DNA of 64,000 nt, taken from NCBI GenBank assembly GCA_000381565.1, contig KB906725.1, positions 277,727 to 341,726 on the forward strand, read 5' to 3'. Under the pieces are notes generated by a model. That model did no database searches, had not been told where the DNA came from, and worked only from the letters and a program-made list of their open reading frames with translations. The stretch comes from Oxalobacteraceae bacterium AB_14 (lineage in GTDB: Bacteria; Pseudomonadota; Gammaproteobacteria; Burkholderiales; Burkholderiaceae_D). The translations under genes were made by a program, and so were the position numbers. Positions 25,591-33,509 of this stretch are shown one piece after another. Position 1 is the first letter of the stretch. Every line of letters starts with the position of its first letter.

Positions 25591-25826
25591 TGGGTTTATG
25601 GTTTACTCTAAAGATGTATATATAAAAATAGTAGTAGTTGTTAACGCAGACACTTTTCTGTGGATAAGTGTTCATTTTGGATTAAAATCAGGCGTTTACG
25701 GGCTGCATAAGCGGGCGAGAAAGCCGTGTATGAGCAAAGAACTGTTTTGGGATAAGAAAAAGCGTCCCCGAAAAATTTTTGTTTACTCACATTCCGTGCC
25801 TGTGGATATCCATAGACTTATCCACA
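25591..25826 (+). other. origin-like module B (second copy)
   Basis: Same order of elements as module A: GGGTTTA, TATATAAAAATAGTAGTA (25619-25636, identical 18-mer) leading into AGTTGTTAACG, TGTGGATAA (25659-25667), GTTTACG, GCATAAGCG (25705-25713), TTACTCACA (25783-25791), CCTGTGGATATCCA and a perfect TTATCCACA (25818-25826). It lies between the starts of two divergent genes and, unlike module A, is wholly intergenic. Core oriC or a duplicated DnaA-responsive region are the main readings. Confidence 0.6.
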
Positions 25827-25858
25827 TGTCGTAAACGCCACTTTATGCGATAAATCAG

Positions 25859-26896
25859 ATGAATTTGGCATCAATTTTTCCCCATCCCATCATCCAGGGA
25901 CCGACTGCCGGCGGCAACAACACCCCCGCGCAAGTGGCTGCGGTCTCGAATGTTGGCGGACTGGGTTCGCTAGCTTGCTCCTTGCTGTCGCCGGACACCA
26001 TCCGCACCCAGACCGCGCAGATCCGCACTCTGACCGACAAGCCGTTTTGCCTCAATTTCTTCGTGCTGGAAACACCCAAGCCGGACCCGGACGAAGTGGC
26101 CCGCGCCATGGAATGGCTGCAGCCGATCGCCGCGTCGCTGGGCTGGACCGAGGTGCCTGTGCCTGCCAAATGGTGCGAAGACTTTGCCGCCCAGTTTGAG
26201 GCGTTGATCGAAATGCGTCCTGCCGTGGCCAGTTTCACCTTCGGCATCCTCAGCACCGAGCAAATCCGCCGCCTGCATGACGCCGGCATTTTCGTCATCG
26301 GCACCATCACCCACGCCGACGAGGCGCTGGCCTGGCAGAGCAGGGGCGCCGATGCGGTGATCGCTTCCGGCACCGAGTCCGGCGGCCATCGCGGCACCTT
26401 CATCGGCGCGCAGGAAGACGCCAAACTGGCCACCTTCGAGCTGCTGCCGACCATTGTCGAGGCGGTGCATATTCCGGTGATCGCCGCCGGCGGCATCATG
26501 GACGGCGCCGATATCAAGCGCGCGCTCGATGGCGGCGCCCAGGCGGCGCAGATGGGCACGGCGTTCCTGGTGTGCGACGAATCGTCGATCAATCCGATCT
26601 ACAAGCAGCGCTTGCTGGCGGCCGGCGATCATCCGACCCGGCTGACGCGCACCTTTTCCGGCCGCTATGCGCGCGGCCTGGAGAACCGTTTCATGCTTGA
26701 AATGGCTGCGGTGGAAAAACAGATCCCGGCCTACCCGATACAAAACGCGTTGACCGGCGCCATCCGGGCGGAAGCGGGCAAGCGCGGCGAGACGGAACTG
26801 ATGTCGCTGTGGTGCGGCACCGGCGTCGCGCGCGCCCGGCCGATGCCGGCGGCAAAACTGGTTGAAACTTTGCTGGCGGAGATAGCAGCCGCCTGA
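25859..26896 (+). CDS. nitronate monooxygenase family protein
   Basis: FMN-dependent oxidation of alkyl nitronates (formerly 2-nitropropane dioxygenase), class not certain. 345 residues forming a TIM barrel: HPIIQGPTAGGNNTPAQVAA at the N-terminus, 'VIASGTESGGHRG' (FMN phosphate and the usual active-site His) near 177-190, and VIAAGGIMDGADIKRALDGG followed by AAQMGTAFLVCDES. The start lies 33 bases right of origin-like module B. The next gene follows after 29 bases and could be cotranscribed. Confidence 0.92.
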   Translation: MNLASIFPHPIIQGPTAGGNNTPAQVAAVSNVGGLGSLACSLLSPDTIRTQTAQIRTLTDKPFCLNFFVLETPKPDPDEVARAMEWLQPIAASLGWTEVPVPAKWCEDFAAQFEALIEMRPAVASFTFGILSTEQIRRLHDAGIFVIGTITHADEALAWQSRGADAVIASGTESGGHRGTFIGAQEDAKLATFELLPTIVEAVHIPVIAAGGIMDGADIKRALDGGAQAAQMGTAFLVCDESSINPIYKQRLLAAGDHPTRLTRTFSGRYARGLENRFMLEMAAVEKQIPAYPIQNALTGAIRAEAGKRGETELMSLWCGTGVARARPMPAAKLVETLLAEIAAA

Positions 26897-26925
26897 CCGA
26901 AACAGCACTCTTGGAGGAGAAGTTT

Positions 26926-28554
26926 TTGGAATCAGCAGGCATTTACGATTACATCATTGTTGGTGCAGGCTCGGCGGGCTGCGTGTTGGCGAACCGCTTG
27001 AGCGCGAACCGAAACGCGAATGTCCTGCTGATCGAGGCGGGTGGACGGGACGATTATGTGTGGATCCATATTCCCGTTGGATATCTGCATTGCATAGATA
27101 ATCCGCGGACCGACTGGATGTTCCGCACCGAGGCCGATCCGGGCCTGGGCGGGCGCAGCTTGCTCTACCCGCGCGGCAAAGTCCTGGGCGGCAGTTCCTC
27201 CATCAACGGCATGATCTACATGCGCGGCCAGGGCAGCGACTACGACCGCTGGGCCGAGCTGACCGGCGACGACAGCTGGCGCTGGCAGTCGGTGCTGCCG
27301 CTGTTTAAAAAGAGCGAGGATTATCACGGCGGCGCTTCCGAACTGCATGGCGCCGGCGGGCCGTGGCGGGTGCAAAAGCAGCGCTTGTCATGGCAAATAC
27401 TGGACGCGTTCCGCGATGCGGCGGAGCAGGTCGGCATCCAGAAAGTGGACGACTTCAATCGCGGCGACAACGCCGGTTGCGGCTATTTCGACGTCAATCA
27501 AAAACGCGGCATCCGCTGGAACACGTCGAAGGCGTTCTTGAAACCGGTGTCGATGCGGCCCAACCTGACCATCATGACCGGCTGCCACGTGGAACGTTTG
27601 CAGATCGAAATGAGCGATCGCGGACCGCTGTGCAAAGGCGTTGTTTTCACCGGCGGCGGCACCCGGTTCAGCGCCACCGCCGACAAGGAAACCCTGCTGG
27701 CGGCTGGCGCCGTTGGTTCTCCACAAATTCTGCAATGCTCCGGCATCGGCGCGGCCGACAGCTTGCGCCAGCATGGCGTCGAGCCGCTGGCGGACCTGCC
27801 CGGCGTCGGCGAAAACCTGCAAGACCACCTGCAATTGCGCATGATCTACAAGCTCGGCGGCGGTGCGCGCACGCTGAACACGATGGCCTCCAGCTGGTAC
27901 GGCAAGATGAAAATCGGCCTCGAATACGCGATGTTCCAGAGCGGGCCGATGTCGATGGCGCCTTCGCAGCTGGGCGCCTTTGCCCGTTCGGACGCCGCGC
28001 AGGCCACGCCGAATCTGCAATACCACGTGCAGCCGCTGTCGCTGGAAAAATTCGGCGAGCCCTTGCACGCCTTCCCCGCGTTCACGGCCAGCGTGTGCAA
28101 TTTGCGCCCGACCTCGCGCGGCCATGTGCGCATCGCCAGCGCCGATTCGTATGCGCCGCCGAAAATTTCACCGATGTATTTGAGCACACCGGAAGACCGC
28201 AAGGTCGCCGCCGCCGCCCTGGCCTTGACGCGCCGGATCGTCGCCGCGCCGGCCTTGCAGCGCTACGCGCCGGAAGAATACAAGCCCGGCATCCACTACC
28301 GCACCGAGGAGGAACTGGCGCGGGCGGCGGGCGAAATCGGCACCACGATTTTCCATCCGGTGGGCACCTGCAAGATGGGCCGCGCCGACGATCCGACCGC
28401 CGTGGTGGACAGCGCGCTGCGTGTAATCGGCGTACACGGACTGCGCGTGGTGGACGCTTCCGTCATGCCGTTCATAACCTCTGGAAATACCAACTCTCCC
28501 ACCATCATGATCGCAGAGAAAGCTTCAGAACTGATTCGTTCAGAGTGGAAATGA
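26926..28554 (+). CDS. GMC-family FAD oxidoreductase (choline dehydrogenase-like)
   Basis: 542 residues from the TTG at 26926, chosen because GGAGGAG lies 6-7 bases upstream; the upstream TTG at 26911 would contain that ribosome site. The FAD-binding GxGxxG motif is in [23 protein letters not shown] signature 1 in '[21 protein letters not shown]', signature 2 in '[15 protein letters not shown]', and the catalytic His/Asn pair near the C-terminus ([18 protein letters not shown]). Members oxidise choline or long-chain and aromatic alcohols; the substrate here is not determined. Confidence 0.93.
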   Translation: MESAGIYDYIIVGAGSAGCVLANRLSANRNANVLLIEAGGRDDYVWIHIPVGYLHCIDNPRTDWMFRTEADPGLGGRSLLYPRGKVLGGSSSINGMIYMRGQGSDYDRWAELTGDDSWRWQSVLPLFKKSEDYHGGASELHGAGGPWRVQKQRLSWQILDAFRDAAEQVGIQKVDDFNRGDNAGCGYFDVNQKRGIRWNTSKAFLKPVSMRPNLTIMTGCHVERLQIEMSDRGPLCKGVVFTGGGTRFSATADKETLLAAGAVGSPQILQCSGIGAADSLRQHGVEPLADLPGVGENLQDHLQLRMIYKLGGGARTLNTMASSWYGKMKIGLEYAMFQSGPMSMAPSQLGAFARSDAAQATPNLQYHVQPLSLEKFGEPLHAFPAFTASVCNLRPTSRGHVRIASADSYAPPKISPMYLSTPEDRKVAAAALALTRRIVAAPALQRYAPEEYKPGIHYRTEEELARAAGEIGTTIFHPVGTCKMGRADDPTAVVDSALRVIGVHGLRVVDASVMPFITSGNTNSPTIMIAEKASELIRSEWK

Positions 28555-28677
28555 AACCCTGTGTCCGCTAAGCCTAGATCAAAAGTCGACCGTAGTTATA
28601 CTGTATTGTTAGCTAATTTGTTACTGTGTATGATCTAAAAAAATTTAGTAGTTTGAAAAGAATAACAAGGAGACAGG

Positions 28678-29448
28678 ATGTCCGGCGTTATCTTGGAAAC
28701 AAAGCATCTGACCAAGGAATTCAAGGGATTCACTGCGGTCAATGATGTGAACTTAAAAGTGCAGCGCGGCCACATCCACGCGCTGATCGGCCCCAATGGC
28801 GCCGGTAAAACCACGTGCTTCAATCTGCTCACCAAATTCCTGGTGCCCACTTCCGGCCAGATCCTCTTCAACGACAAGGACATCACCGCCGCCAAGCCGG
28901 CGCAGATCGCCCGCATGGGCGTGATCCGGTCGTTCCAGATTTCCGCGGTGTTCCCGCACCTGACGGTGTTGCAGAATGTCCGCATCGGCTTGCAGCGCCA
29001 GCTCGGCACCAGCTTCAATTTCTGGCAGAGCGAACGGTCGCTGAGCAAGTTGAACGAGCGCGCCATGCAGCTGCTGGCCGAGGTCGACCTGACCGAGTTC
29101 GCCGACACCGTCACCGCCGATATGCCTTACGGCCGCAAGCGCGCTTTGGAAATCGCCACCACGCTGGCGATGGAACCGGAGCTGATGCTGCTGGATGAAC
29201 CGACCCAGGGCATGGGCCATGAAGACGTGCACCGCGTGACGGAATTGATCAAGAAAGTGTCGGCCGGCCGCACCATCCTGATGGTCGAACACAATATGAA
29301 AGTGGTGTCCGGCATCTGCGACAAGATCTCCGTTTTGCAGCGCGGCGCGATGCTGGCCGAGGGCACCTACGCCGAAGTTTCAAGTAATCCACAAGTGATG
29401 GAAGCCTACATGGGCACCGAAGCGGCCGTACTGGAAGGAGCCCACTGA
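28678..29448 (+). CDS. livG: branched-chain amino-acid ABC transporter ATP-binding protein (LivG type)
   Basis: 256 residues, cytoplasmic ATPase of a high-affinity amino-acid importer. Walker A GPNGAGKTT (near 39-47), a signature-loop region in PYGRKRALEIATTLAMEPEL, Walker B LMLLDEPTQGM and the switch His in MVEHNMKVV. First gene of a five-gene transport operon (G, F, binding protein, H, M); its stop overlaps the livF start by one base. GGAGAC is the ribosome site. Confidence 0.93.
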   Translation: MSGVILETKHLTKEFKGFTAVNDVNLKVQRGHIHALIGPNGAGKTTCFNLLTKFLVPTSGQILFNDKDITAAKPAQIARMGVIRSFQISAVFPHLTVLQNVRIGLQRQLGTSFNFWQSERSLSKLNERAMQLLAEVDLTEFADTVTADMPYGRKRALEIATTLAMEPELMLLDEPTQGMGHEDVHRVTELIKKVSAGRTILMVEHNMKVVSGICDKISVLQRGAMLAEGTYAEVSSNPQVMEAYMGTEAAVLEGAH

Positions 29449-30155
29449 TGACGGCCGCCCTGGAAATCTCCAAGCTGCAAACCTGGTACGGCGAATCGCA
29501 TATCTTGCACGACGTGAACCTGACGGTGCAGCCCGGCGAAGTGGTCACGCTGCTGGGCCGCAACGGCGCCGGCCGCACCACCACCTTGCGCGCGATCATG
29601 GGCCTGACCGGCGCCCGCAAGGGTTCGATCAAGGTCAACGGCGAGGAAGCGATCGGCATGCCGACGCATAAAATCGCCCACCTCGGCATCGGTTATTGTC
29701 CGGAGGAGCGCGGCATTTTCTCGTCGCTGTCGACCGAGGAAAACCTGATGCTGCCGCCGCAGCTGGCGACCGGCCAGAAGGGCATGTCGGTCGAGGAAAT
29801 CTACGCGATGTTCCCCAACCTGGAAGAGCGCAAGCACAGCCAGGGCACGCGCCTGTCGGGCGGCGAGCAACAGATGCTGGCGGTGGCGCGCATCCTGCGC
29901 ACCGGCGCGCGCCTGCTGCTGCTCGATGAAATCTCCGAAGGCCTGGCGCCGGTCATCGTGCAGGGCCTGGCCCGCATGATCACCACGCTCAAGGCCAAGG
30001 GCTACACCATCGTCATGGTGGAACAGAATTTCCGGTTTGCCGCCCCGCTGGCGGACCGGTTTTATGTGATGGAACACGGTCAGATCGTCGAGACCTTTGT
30101 TGCATCGGAACTGAGCGCCAAGATGCCGGTGTTGACCGAGCTTCTGGGCCTCTAA
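29448..30155 (+). CDS. livF: branched-chain amino-acid ABC transporter ATP-binding protein (LivF type), Walker A Lys replaced by Arg
   Basis: 235 residues, the second ATPase of the importer. The signature motif RLSGGEQQMLAVARIL, Walker B LLLLDEISEGLAP and switch His region MVEQNFRFA fit LivF. The Walker A motif reads GRNGAGRTT with Arg43 (codon CGC at 29574-29576) in place of the usual Lys. In most ABC ATPases that Lys contacts the ATP phosphates. The partner LivG keeps its Lys, so the pair may be functionally asymmetric. Next gene starts 53 bases downstream. Confidence 0.92.
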   Translation: MTAALEISKLQTWYGESHILHDVNLTVQPGEVVTLLGRNGAGRTTTLRAIMGLTGARKGSIKVNGEEAIGMPTHKIAHLGIGYCPEERGIFSSLSTEENLMLPPQLATGQKGMSVEEIYAMFPNLEERKHSQGTRLSGGEQQMLAVARILRTGARLLLLDEISEGLAPVIVQGLARMITTLKAKGYTIVMVEQNFRFAAPLADRFYVMEHGQIVETFVASELSAKMPVLTELLGL

Positions 30156-30208
30156 GTAAGTGTATAAAAATTAAGCGAACACTACTTTTTTGAACCAACG
30201 GAGACAAC

Positions 30209-31417
30209 ATGAAACTTAAAGCCATCACCATCGCGGCCACCGCCGTGTGCGCACTCGGCCTGTCCTTTGCTGCCCAAGCCCAGGTTTCCGGCGACACCAT
30301 CAAGATCGGCCTGATCACCGACATGTCCGGCCTGTATGCGGACATCGACGGCGCCGGCGGCGCCGAGGCCATCAAGATGGCGATCGCCGACGCCGGCGTG
30401 GTCATCGCCGGCAAGAAGGTGGAATTCATCTCCGCCGACCACCAGAACAAGGCCGACATCGCCGCCTCCAAGGCGCGCGAATGGTTCGACCAGCAGGGCG
30501 TCGACCTGCTGATCGGCGGCACCAACTCGGGCGCCAACCTGGCCATGGCCAAGGTCGCCGCCGAGAAGAAGAAAGTCTTCATTTCGATCGGCGCCGGCTC
30601 GGCCCGCCTGACCAACGAGGAATGCACGCCGTACACGGTGCACTACGCCTACGACACCATCGCGCTGGCGCGCGGCACCGGCGGCGCCATCGTCAAGCAG
30701 GGCGGCAAGAACTGGTACTTCCTGACCGCCGACTACGCCTTCGGCCAGTCGCTGGAAAAAGATACCGCGGAGGTGGTGAAAGCCAACGGCGGCAAGGTGC
30801 TCGGTTCGGTCAAGCATCCGCTGTCGGCGTCGGACTTCTCGTCCTTCCTGCTGCAGGCGCAGTCGTCGGGCGCGCAGATCCTGGGCCTGGCCAACGCCGG
30901 CGGCGACGCGATCAATTCGATCAAGGCCGCCAACGAGTTCGGCATCACCAAGAAAATGAAACTGGCCGGCCTGCTGATCTTCATCAACGACGTGCACTCG
31001 CTGGGCCTGAACCTGACCCAGGGCATGTATCTGACCACCGGCTGGTACTGGGACATGAATCCGGAAACCCGCGCCTGGTCGAAGCGCTACTTCGACAAAA
31101 TGAAGAAGGAACCGTCGATGCTTCAAGCGGGCGATTACTCGGCCGCCGCCAGTTACCTGAAGGCGGTCAAGGCCGTCGGCGGCGACGACACCGACAAGGT
31201 CATGGCCTACCTGAAGGCCAACAAGATCAACGACATGTTCGCCAAGAACGGCGTGATCCGTCCGGACGGCCGCATGGTGCACGATATGTTCCTGATGGAA
31301 GTGAAGAAGCCGTCGGAATCGAAATATCCATGGGACTACTACAAGGTCGCCGCCACCATTCCGGGCGACCAGGCCTACGCCACCAAGGCGGAAACCAAAT
31401 GCTCGCTGTGGAAATAA
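30209..31417 (+). CDS. ABC transporter substrate-binding protein (LivK type)
   Basis: 402 residues with a Sec signal peptide cleaved after AAQA (near residue 24). The mature protein begins VSGDTIKIGLITDMSGLYAD and has the Peripla_BP_6 layout of amino-acid-binding proteins. It binds the ligand in the periplasm and delivers it to LivHM. Ligand specificity (branched-chain amino acids, aromatic acids or amides) cannot be read from sequence. A strong terminator follows the gene inside the operon. Confidence 0.92.
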   Translation: MKLKAITIAATAVCALGLSFAAQAQVSGDTIKIGLITDMSGLYADIDGAGGAEAIKMAIADAGVVIAGKKVEFISADHQNKADIAASKAREWFDQQGVDLLIGGTNSGANLAMAKVAAEKKKVFISIGAGSARLTNEECTPYTVHYAYDTIALARGTGGAIVKQGGKNWYFLTADYAFGQSLEKDTAEVVKANGGKVLGSVKHPLSASDFSSFLLQAQSSGAQILGLANAGGDAINSIKAANEFGITKKMKLAGLLIFINDVHSLGLNLTQGMYLTTGWYWDMNPETRAWSKRYFDKMKKEPSMLQAGDYSAAASYLKAVKAVGGDDTDKVMAYLKANKINDMFAKNGVIRPDGRMVHDMFLMEVKKPSESKYPWDYYKVAATIPGDQAYATKAETKCSLWK

Positions 31418-31432
31418 GCTGAGTTGACCACA

Positions 31433-31459
31433 GGCCGGGCGACTATGCCCGGCCTTTTT
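31433..31459 (+). terminator. terminator inside the transport operon
   Basis: GGCCGGGC, loop GACTAT, GCCCGGCC, then TTTTT, 15 bases after the binding-protein stop and 50 bases before livH. Partial read-through would give more binding protein than permease. Confidence 0.9.
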
Positions 31460-31509
31460 CCGGTGCCACGCCTGCCCGTCCGGGCCGGCGATCTTTATAT
31501 TGTGATCTC

Positions 31510-32394
31510 ATGGAAATATTCGGCTACCCCTTGCCCATGATTATGAGCCAGCTGATGCTGGGCCTGGTCAACGGCTCCTTCTATGCCATGCTGTCGCTTG
31601 GCCTGGCGGTGATCTTCGGCCTGCTGAACGTGATTAACTTCTCGCACGGCGCGCTGTACATGATGGGCGCGTTTGTCGCCTGGATGGGCATGGCCTACCT
31701 CGGCCTGAACTACTGGGTGATGCTGGTGCTGGCGCCGTTGATCGTCGGCGTGTTCGGCATCATCATCGAAAAGACCATGCTGCGCTGGCTCTACAAGCTG
31801 GACCATCTATACGGCCTGCTACTGACGTTCGGCATCACGCTGCTGGTCGAAGGCGCGTTCCGCTCGTTCTACGGCGTGTCCGGCCAGCCATTCGAGGTAC
31901 CGGAGGCGTTGTCGGGGGCGACCGACCTCGGCTTCATGGTGCTGCCGAACTACCGCGCCTGGGTGGTGGTGGCGTCGCTGGCGGTGTGCCTGTCGACCTG
32001 GTTCGTCATCGAGAAGACCAAACTGGGCGCCTACCTGCGCGCCGGCACCGAGAATCCCAAGCTGGTGGAAGCGTTCGGCATCAACGTGCCGCTGATGGTC
32101 ACGCTGACCTACGGCTTCGGCGTCGCTTTGGCGGGCTTTGCAGGGGTGCTGGCGGCCCCGGTGATCCAGGTGCAGCCCCTGATGGGTCAGAACCTGATTA
32201 TCGTCGTATTCGCCGTTGTAGTGATCGGTGGCATGGGGTCGATCATGGGCTCCATCCTGACCGGCCTCGGCCTGGGCATTGTCGAAGGCCTGACCAAGGT
32301 GTTCTACCCCGAGTTTTCGTCGACGGTGGTGTTCCTGGCGATGGTCATCGTGTTGCTGATCCGTCCTGCCGGCTTGTTCGGCAAAGAAAAATAA
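31510..32394 (+). CDS. livH: branched-chain amino-acid ABC permease (LivH type)
   Basis: 294 residues, about eight membrane segments. The N-terminus (LMLGLVNGSFYAMLSLGLAV, GLLNVINFSHGALYMMGAF) and the late block GGMGSIMGSILTGLGLGIVE are characteristic of LivH. It pairs with LivM to form the membrane channel. Preceded by the in-operon terminator, so it may also have its own weak promoter. Eleven bases separate it from livM. Confidence 0.94.
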   Translation: MEIFGYPLPMIMSQLMLGLVNGSFYAMLSLGLAVIFGLLNVINFSHGALYMMGAFVAWMGMAYLGLNYWVMLVLAPLIVGVFGIIIEKTMLRWLYKLDHLYGLLLTFGITLLVEGAFRSFYGVSGQPFEVPEALSGATDLGFMVLPNYRAWVVVASLAVCLSTWFVIEKTKLGAYLRAGTENPKLVEAFGINVPLMVTLTYGFGVALAGFAGVLAAPVIQVQPLMGQNLIIVVFAVVVIGGMGSIMGSILTGLGLGIVEGLTKVFYPEFSSTVVFLAMVIVLLIRPAGLFGKEK

Positions 32395-32404
32395 GAGGCC
32401 GTTA

Positions 32405-33388
32405 ATGAATAAGAACATAGCTTATCTCGTCGCCTTCGCAATCGCGCTGGCGGCGCCGTTCATCGGCTATCCGGTCTTCCTGGCCAAGCTGCTGTGCTTT
32501 GCGCTGTTCGCCAGCGCCTTCAACCTGCTGATCGGCTTTACCGGTTTGCTGTCGTTCGGCCACGCGGCCTTCTTCGGCGCCGCCGGTTACGTGGCCGGCA
32601 ACGCGATGAAGGTGTGGGGCTGGCCGGTCGAGCTGGGCCTGCTGGCCGGCGTCGCCGCCGGCGCCGTGGTCGGCCTGGTGATGGGCGCGCTGGCGATCCG
32701 CCGCCAGGGCATCTACTTCTCGATGATCACGCTGGCGCTGGCGCAGATGGTGTACTTCGGCGCGCTGCGCGCCGGCGAGTTCACCGGCGGCGAAGACGGC
32801 CTGCAAGGTGTTCCACGTGGAAAACTGCTGGGCCTGGTCGACCTGTCCAACGATACGGCGCTGTACTTCTTCGTGCTGGGTATCGCGGTGCTGGCCTTCA
32901 TGCTGATCGTGCGCACCGTGCACTCGCCGTTCGGCCAGGTGCTGAAGGCGATCAAGGAAAACGAGCCGCGCGCGATTTCGCTGGGCTACGATGTGGACAA
33001 GTACAAGCTGCTGGCCTTCGTGCTGTCGGCCGCGCTGACCGGCCTGGCGGGCGCGTCCAACATGCTGGTGCAGGGTTTCGAGACGCTGACCGATGTGCAC
33101 TGGAGCATGTCGGGCCTGGTGATCCTGATGACGCTGGTCGGCGGCATGGGCACGTTTGCCGGTCCGGTGCTGGGCGCCATGCTCATTATCGCGCTGGAGA
33201 ACAAGCTGGGCGATTTCGGCATCTTCATGGTCGCCCATACCGGCATCGAATGGTTCAACACCATCGGCGAAGCGGTCAACATGGTGATCGGCTTTATCTT
33301 CATCGTTTGCGTGCTGTTGTTCCGGCGCGGCATCGTCGGCGAGATCGTCGCCAAGTTCGCCTTCAACAACGGCAAAAAGCCAGCTTGA
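32405..33388 (+). CDS. livM: branched-chain amino-acid ABC permease (LivM type)
   Basis: 327 residues, about nine membrane segments. ASAFNLLIGFTGLLSFGHAA, FSMITLALAQMVYF and LVGGMGTFAGPVLGAMLI are LivM landmarks. It is the last gene of the transporter operon and is followed by a terminator. A near-perfect parS-like palindrome (TGTTCCACGTGGAAAA, 32809-32824) lies within its coding sequence. Confidence 0.94.
   Translation: MNKNIAYLVAFAIALAAPFIGYPVFLAKLLCFALFASAFNLLIGFTGLLSFGHAAFFGAAGYVAGNAMKVWGWPVELGLLAGVAAGAVVGLVMGALAIRRQGIYFSMITLALAQMVYFGALRAGEFTGGEDGLQGVPRGKLLGLVDLSNDTALYFFVLGIAVLAFMLIVRTVHSPFGQVLKAIKENEPRAISLGYDVDKYKLLAFVLSAALTGLAGASNMLVQGFETLTDVHWSMSGLVILMTLVGGMGTFAGPVLGAMLIIALENKLGDFGIFMVAHTGIEWFNTIGEAVNMVIGFIFIVCVLLFRRGIVGEIVAKFAFNNGKKPA
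32809..32824 (+). promoter_or_regulatory. near-parS palindrome inside livM
   Basis: TGTTCCACGTGGAAAA differs from the symmetric parS form TGTTCCACGTGGAACA by one base. About 4.8 kb from the nearer perfect parS. It may bind ParB weakly or be coincidental. Confidence 0.4.
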
Positions 33389-33399
33389 CATAGCGCACA

Positions 33400-33428
33400 C
33401 GCCGGACGTTCTGTCCGGCGTCTTTTCT
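33400..33428 (+). terminator. terminator of the transport operon
   Basis: CGCCGGAC, loop GTTCT, GTCCGGCG, then TCTTTTCT, 12 bases after the livM stop. Confidence 0.9.
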
Positions 33429-33509
33429 GCATCGGTAGTAAATTTTCGTCTGGCCGCCGGCCGGAGTGGGAGTAGTCCGTCTGTAACTATTATCGACATA
33501 GGGGATGAC

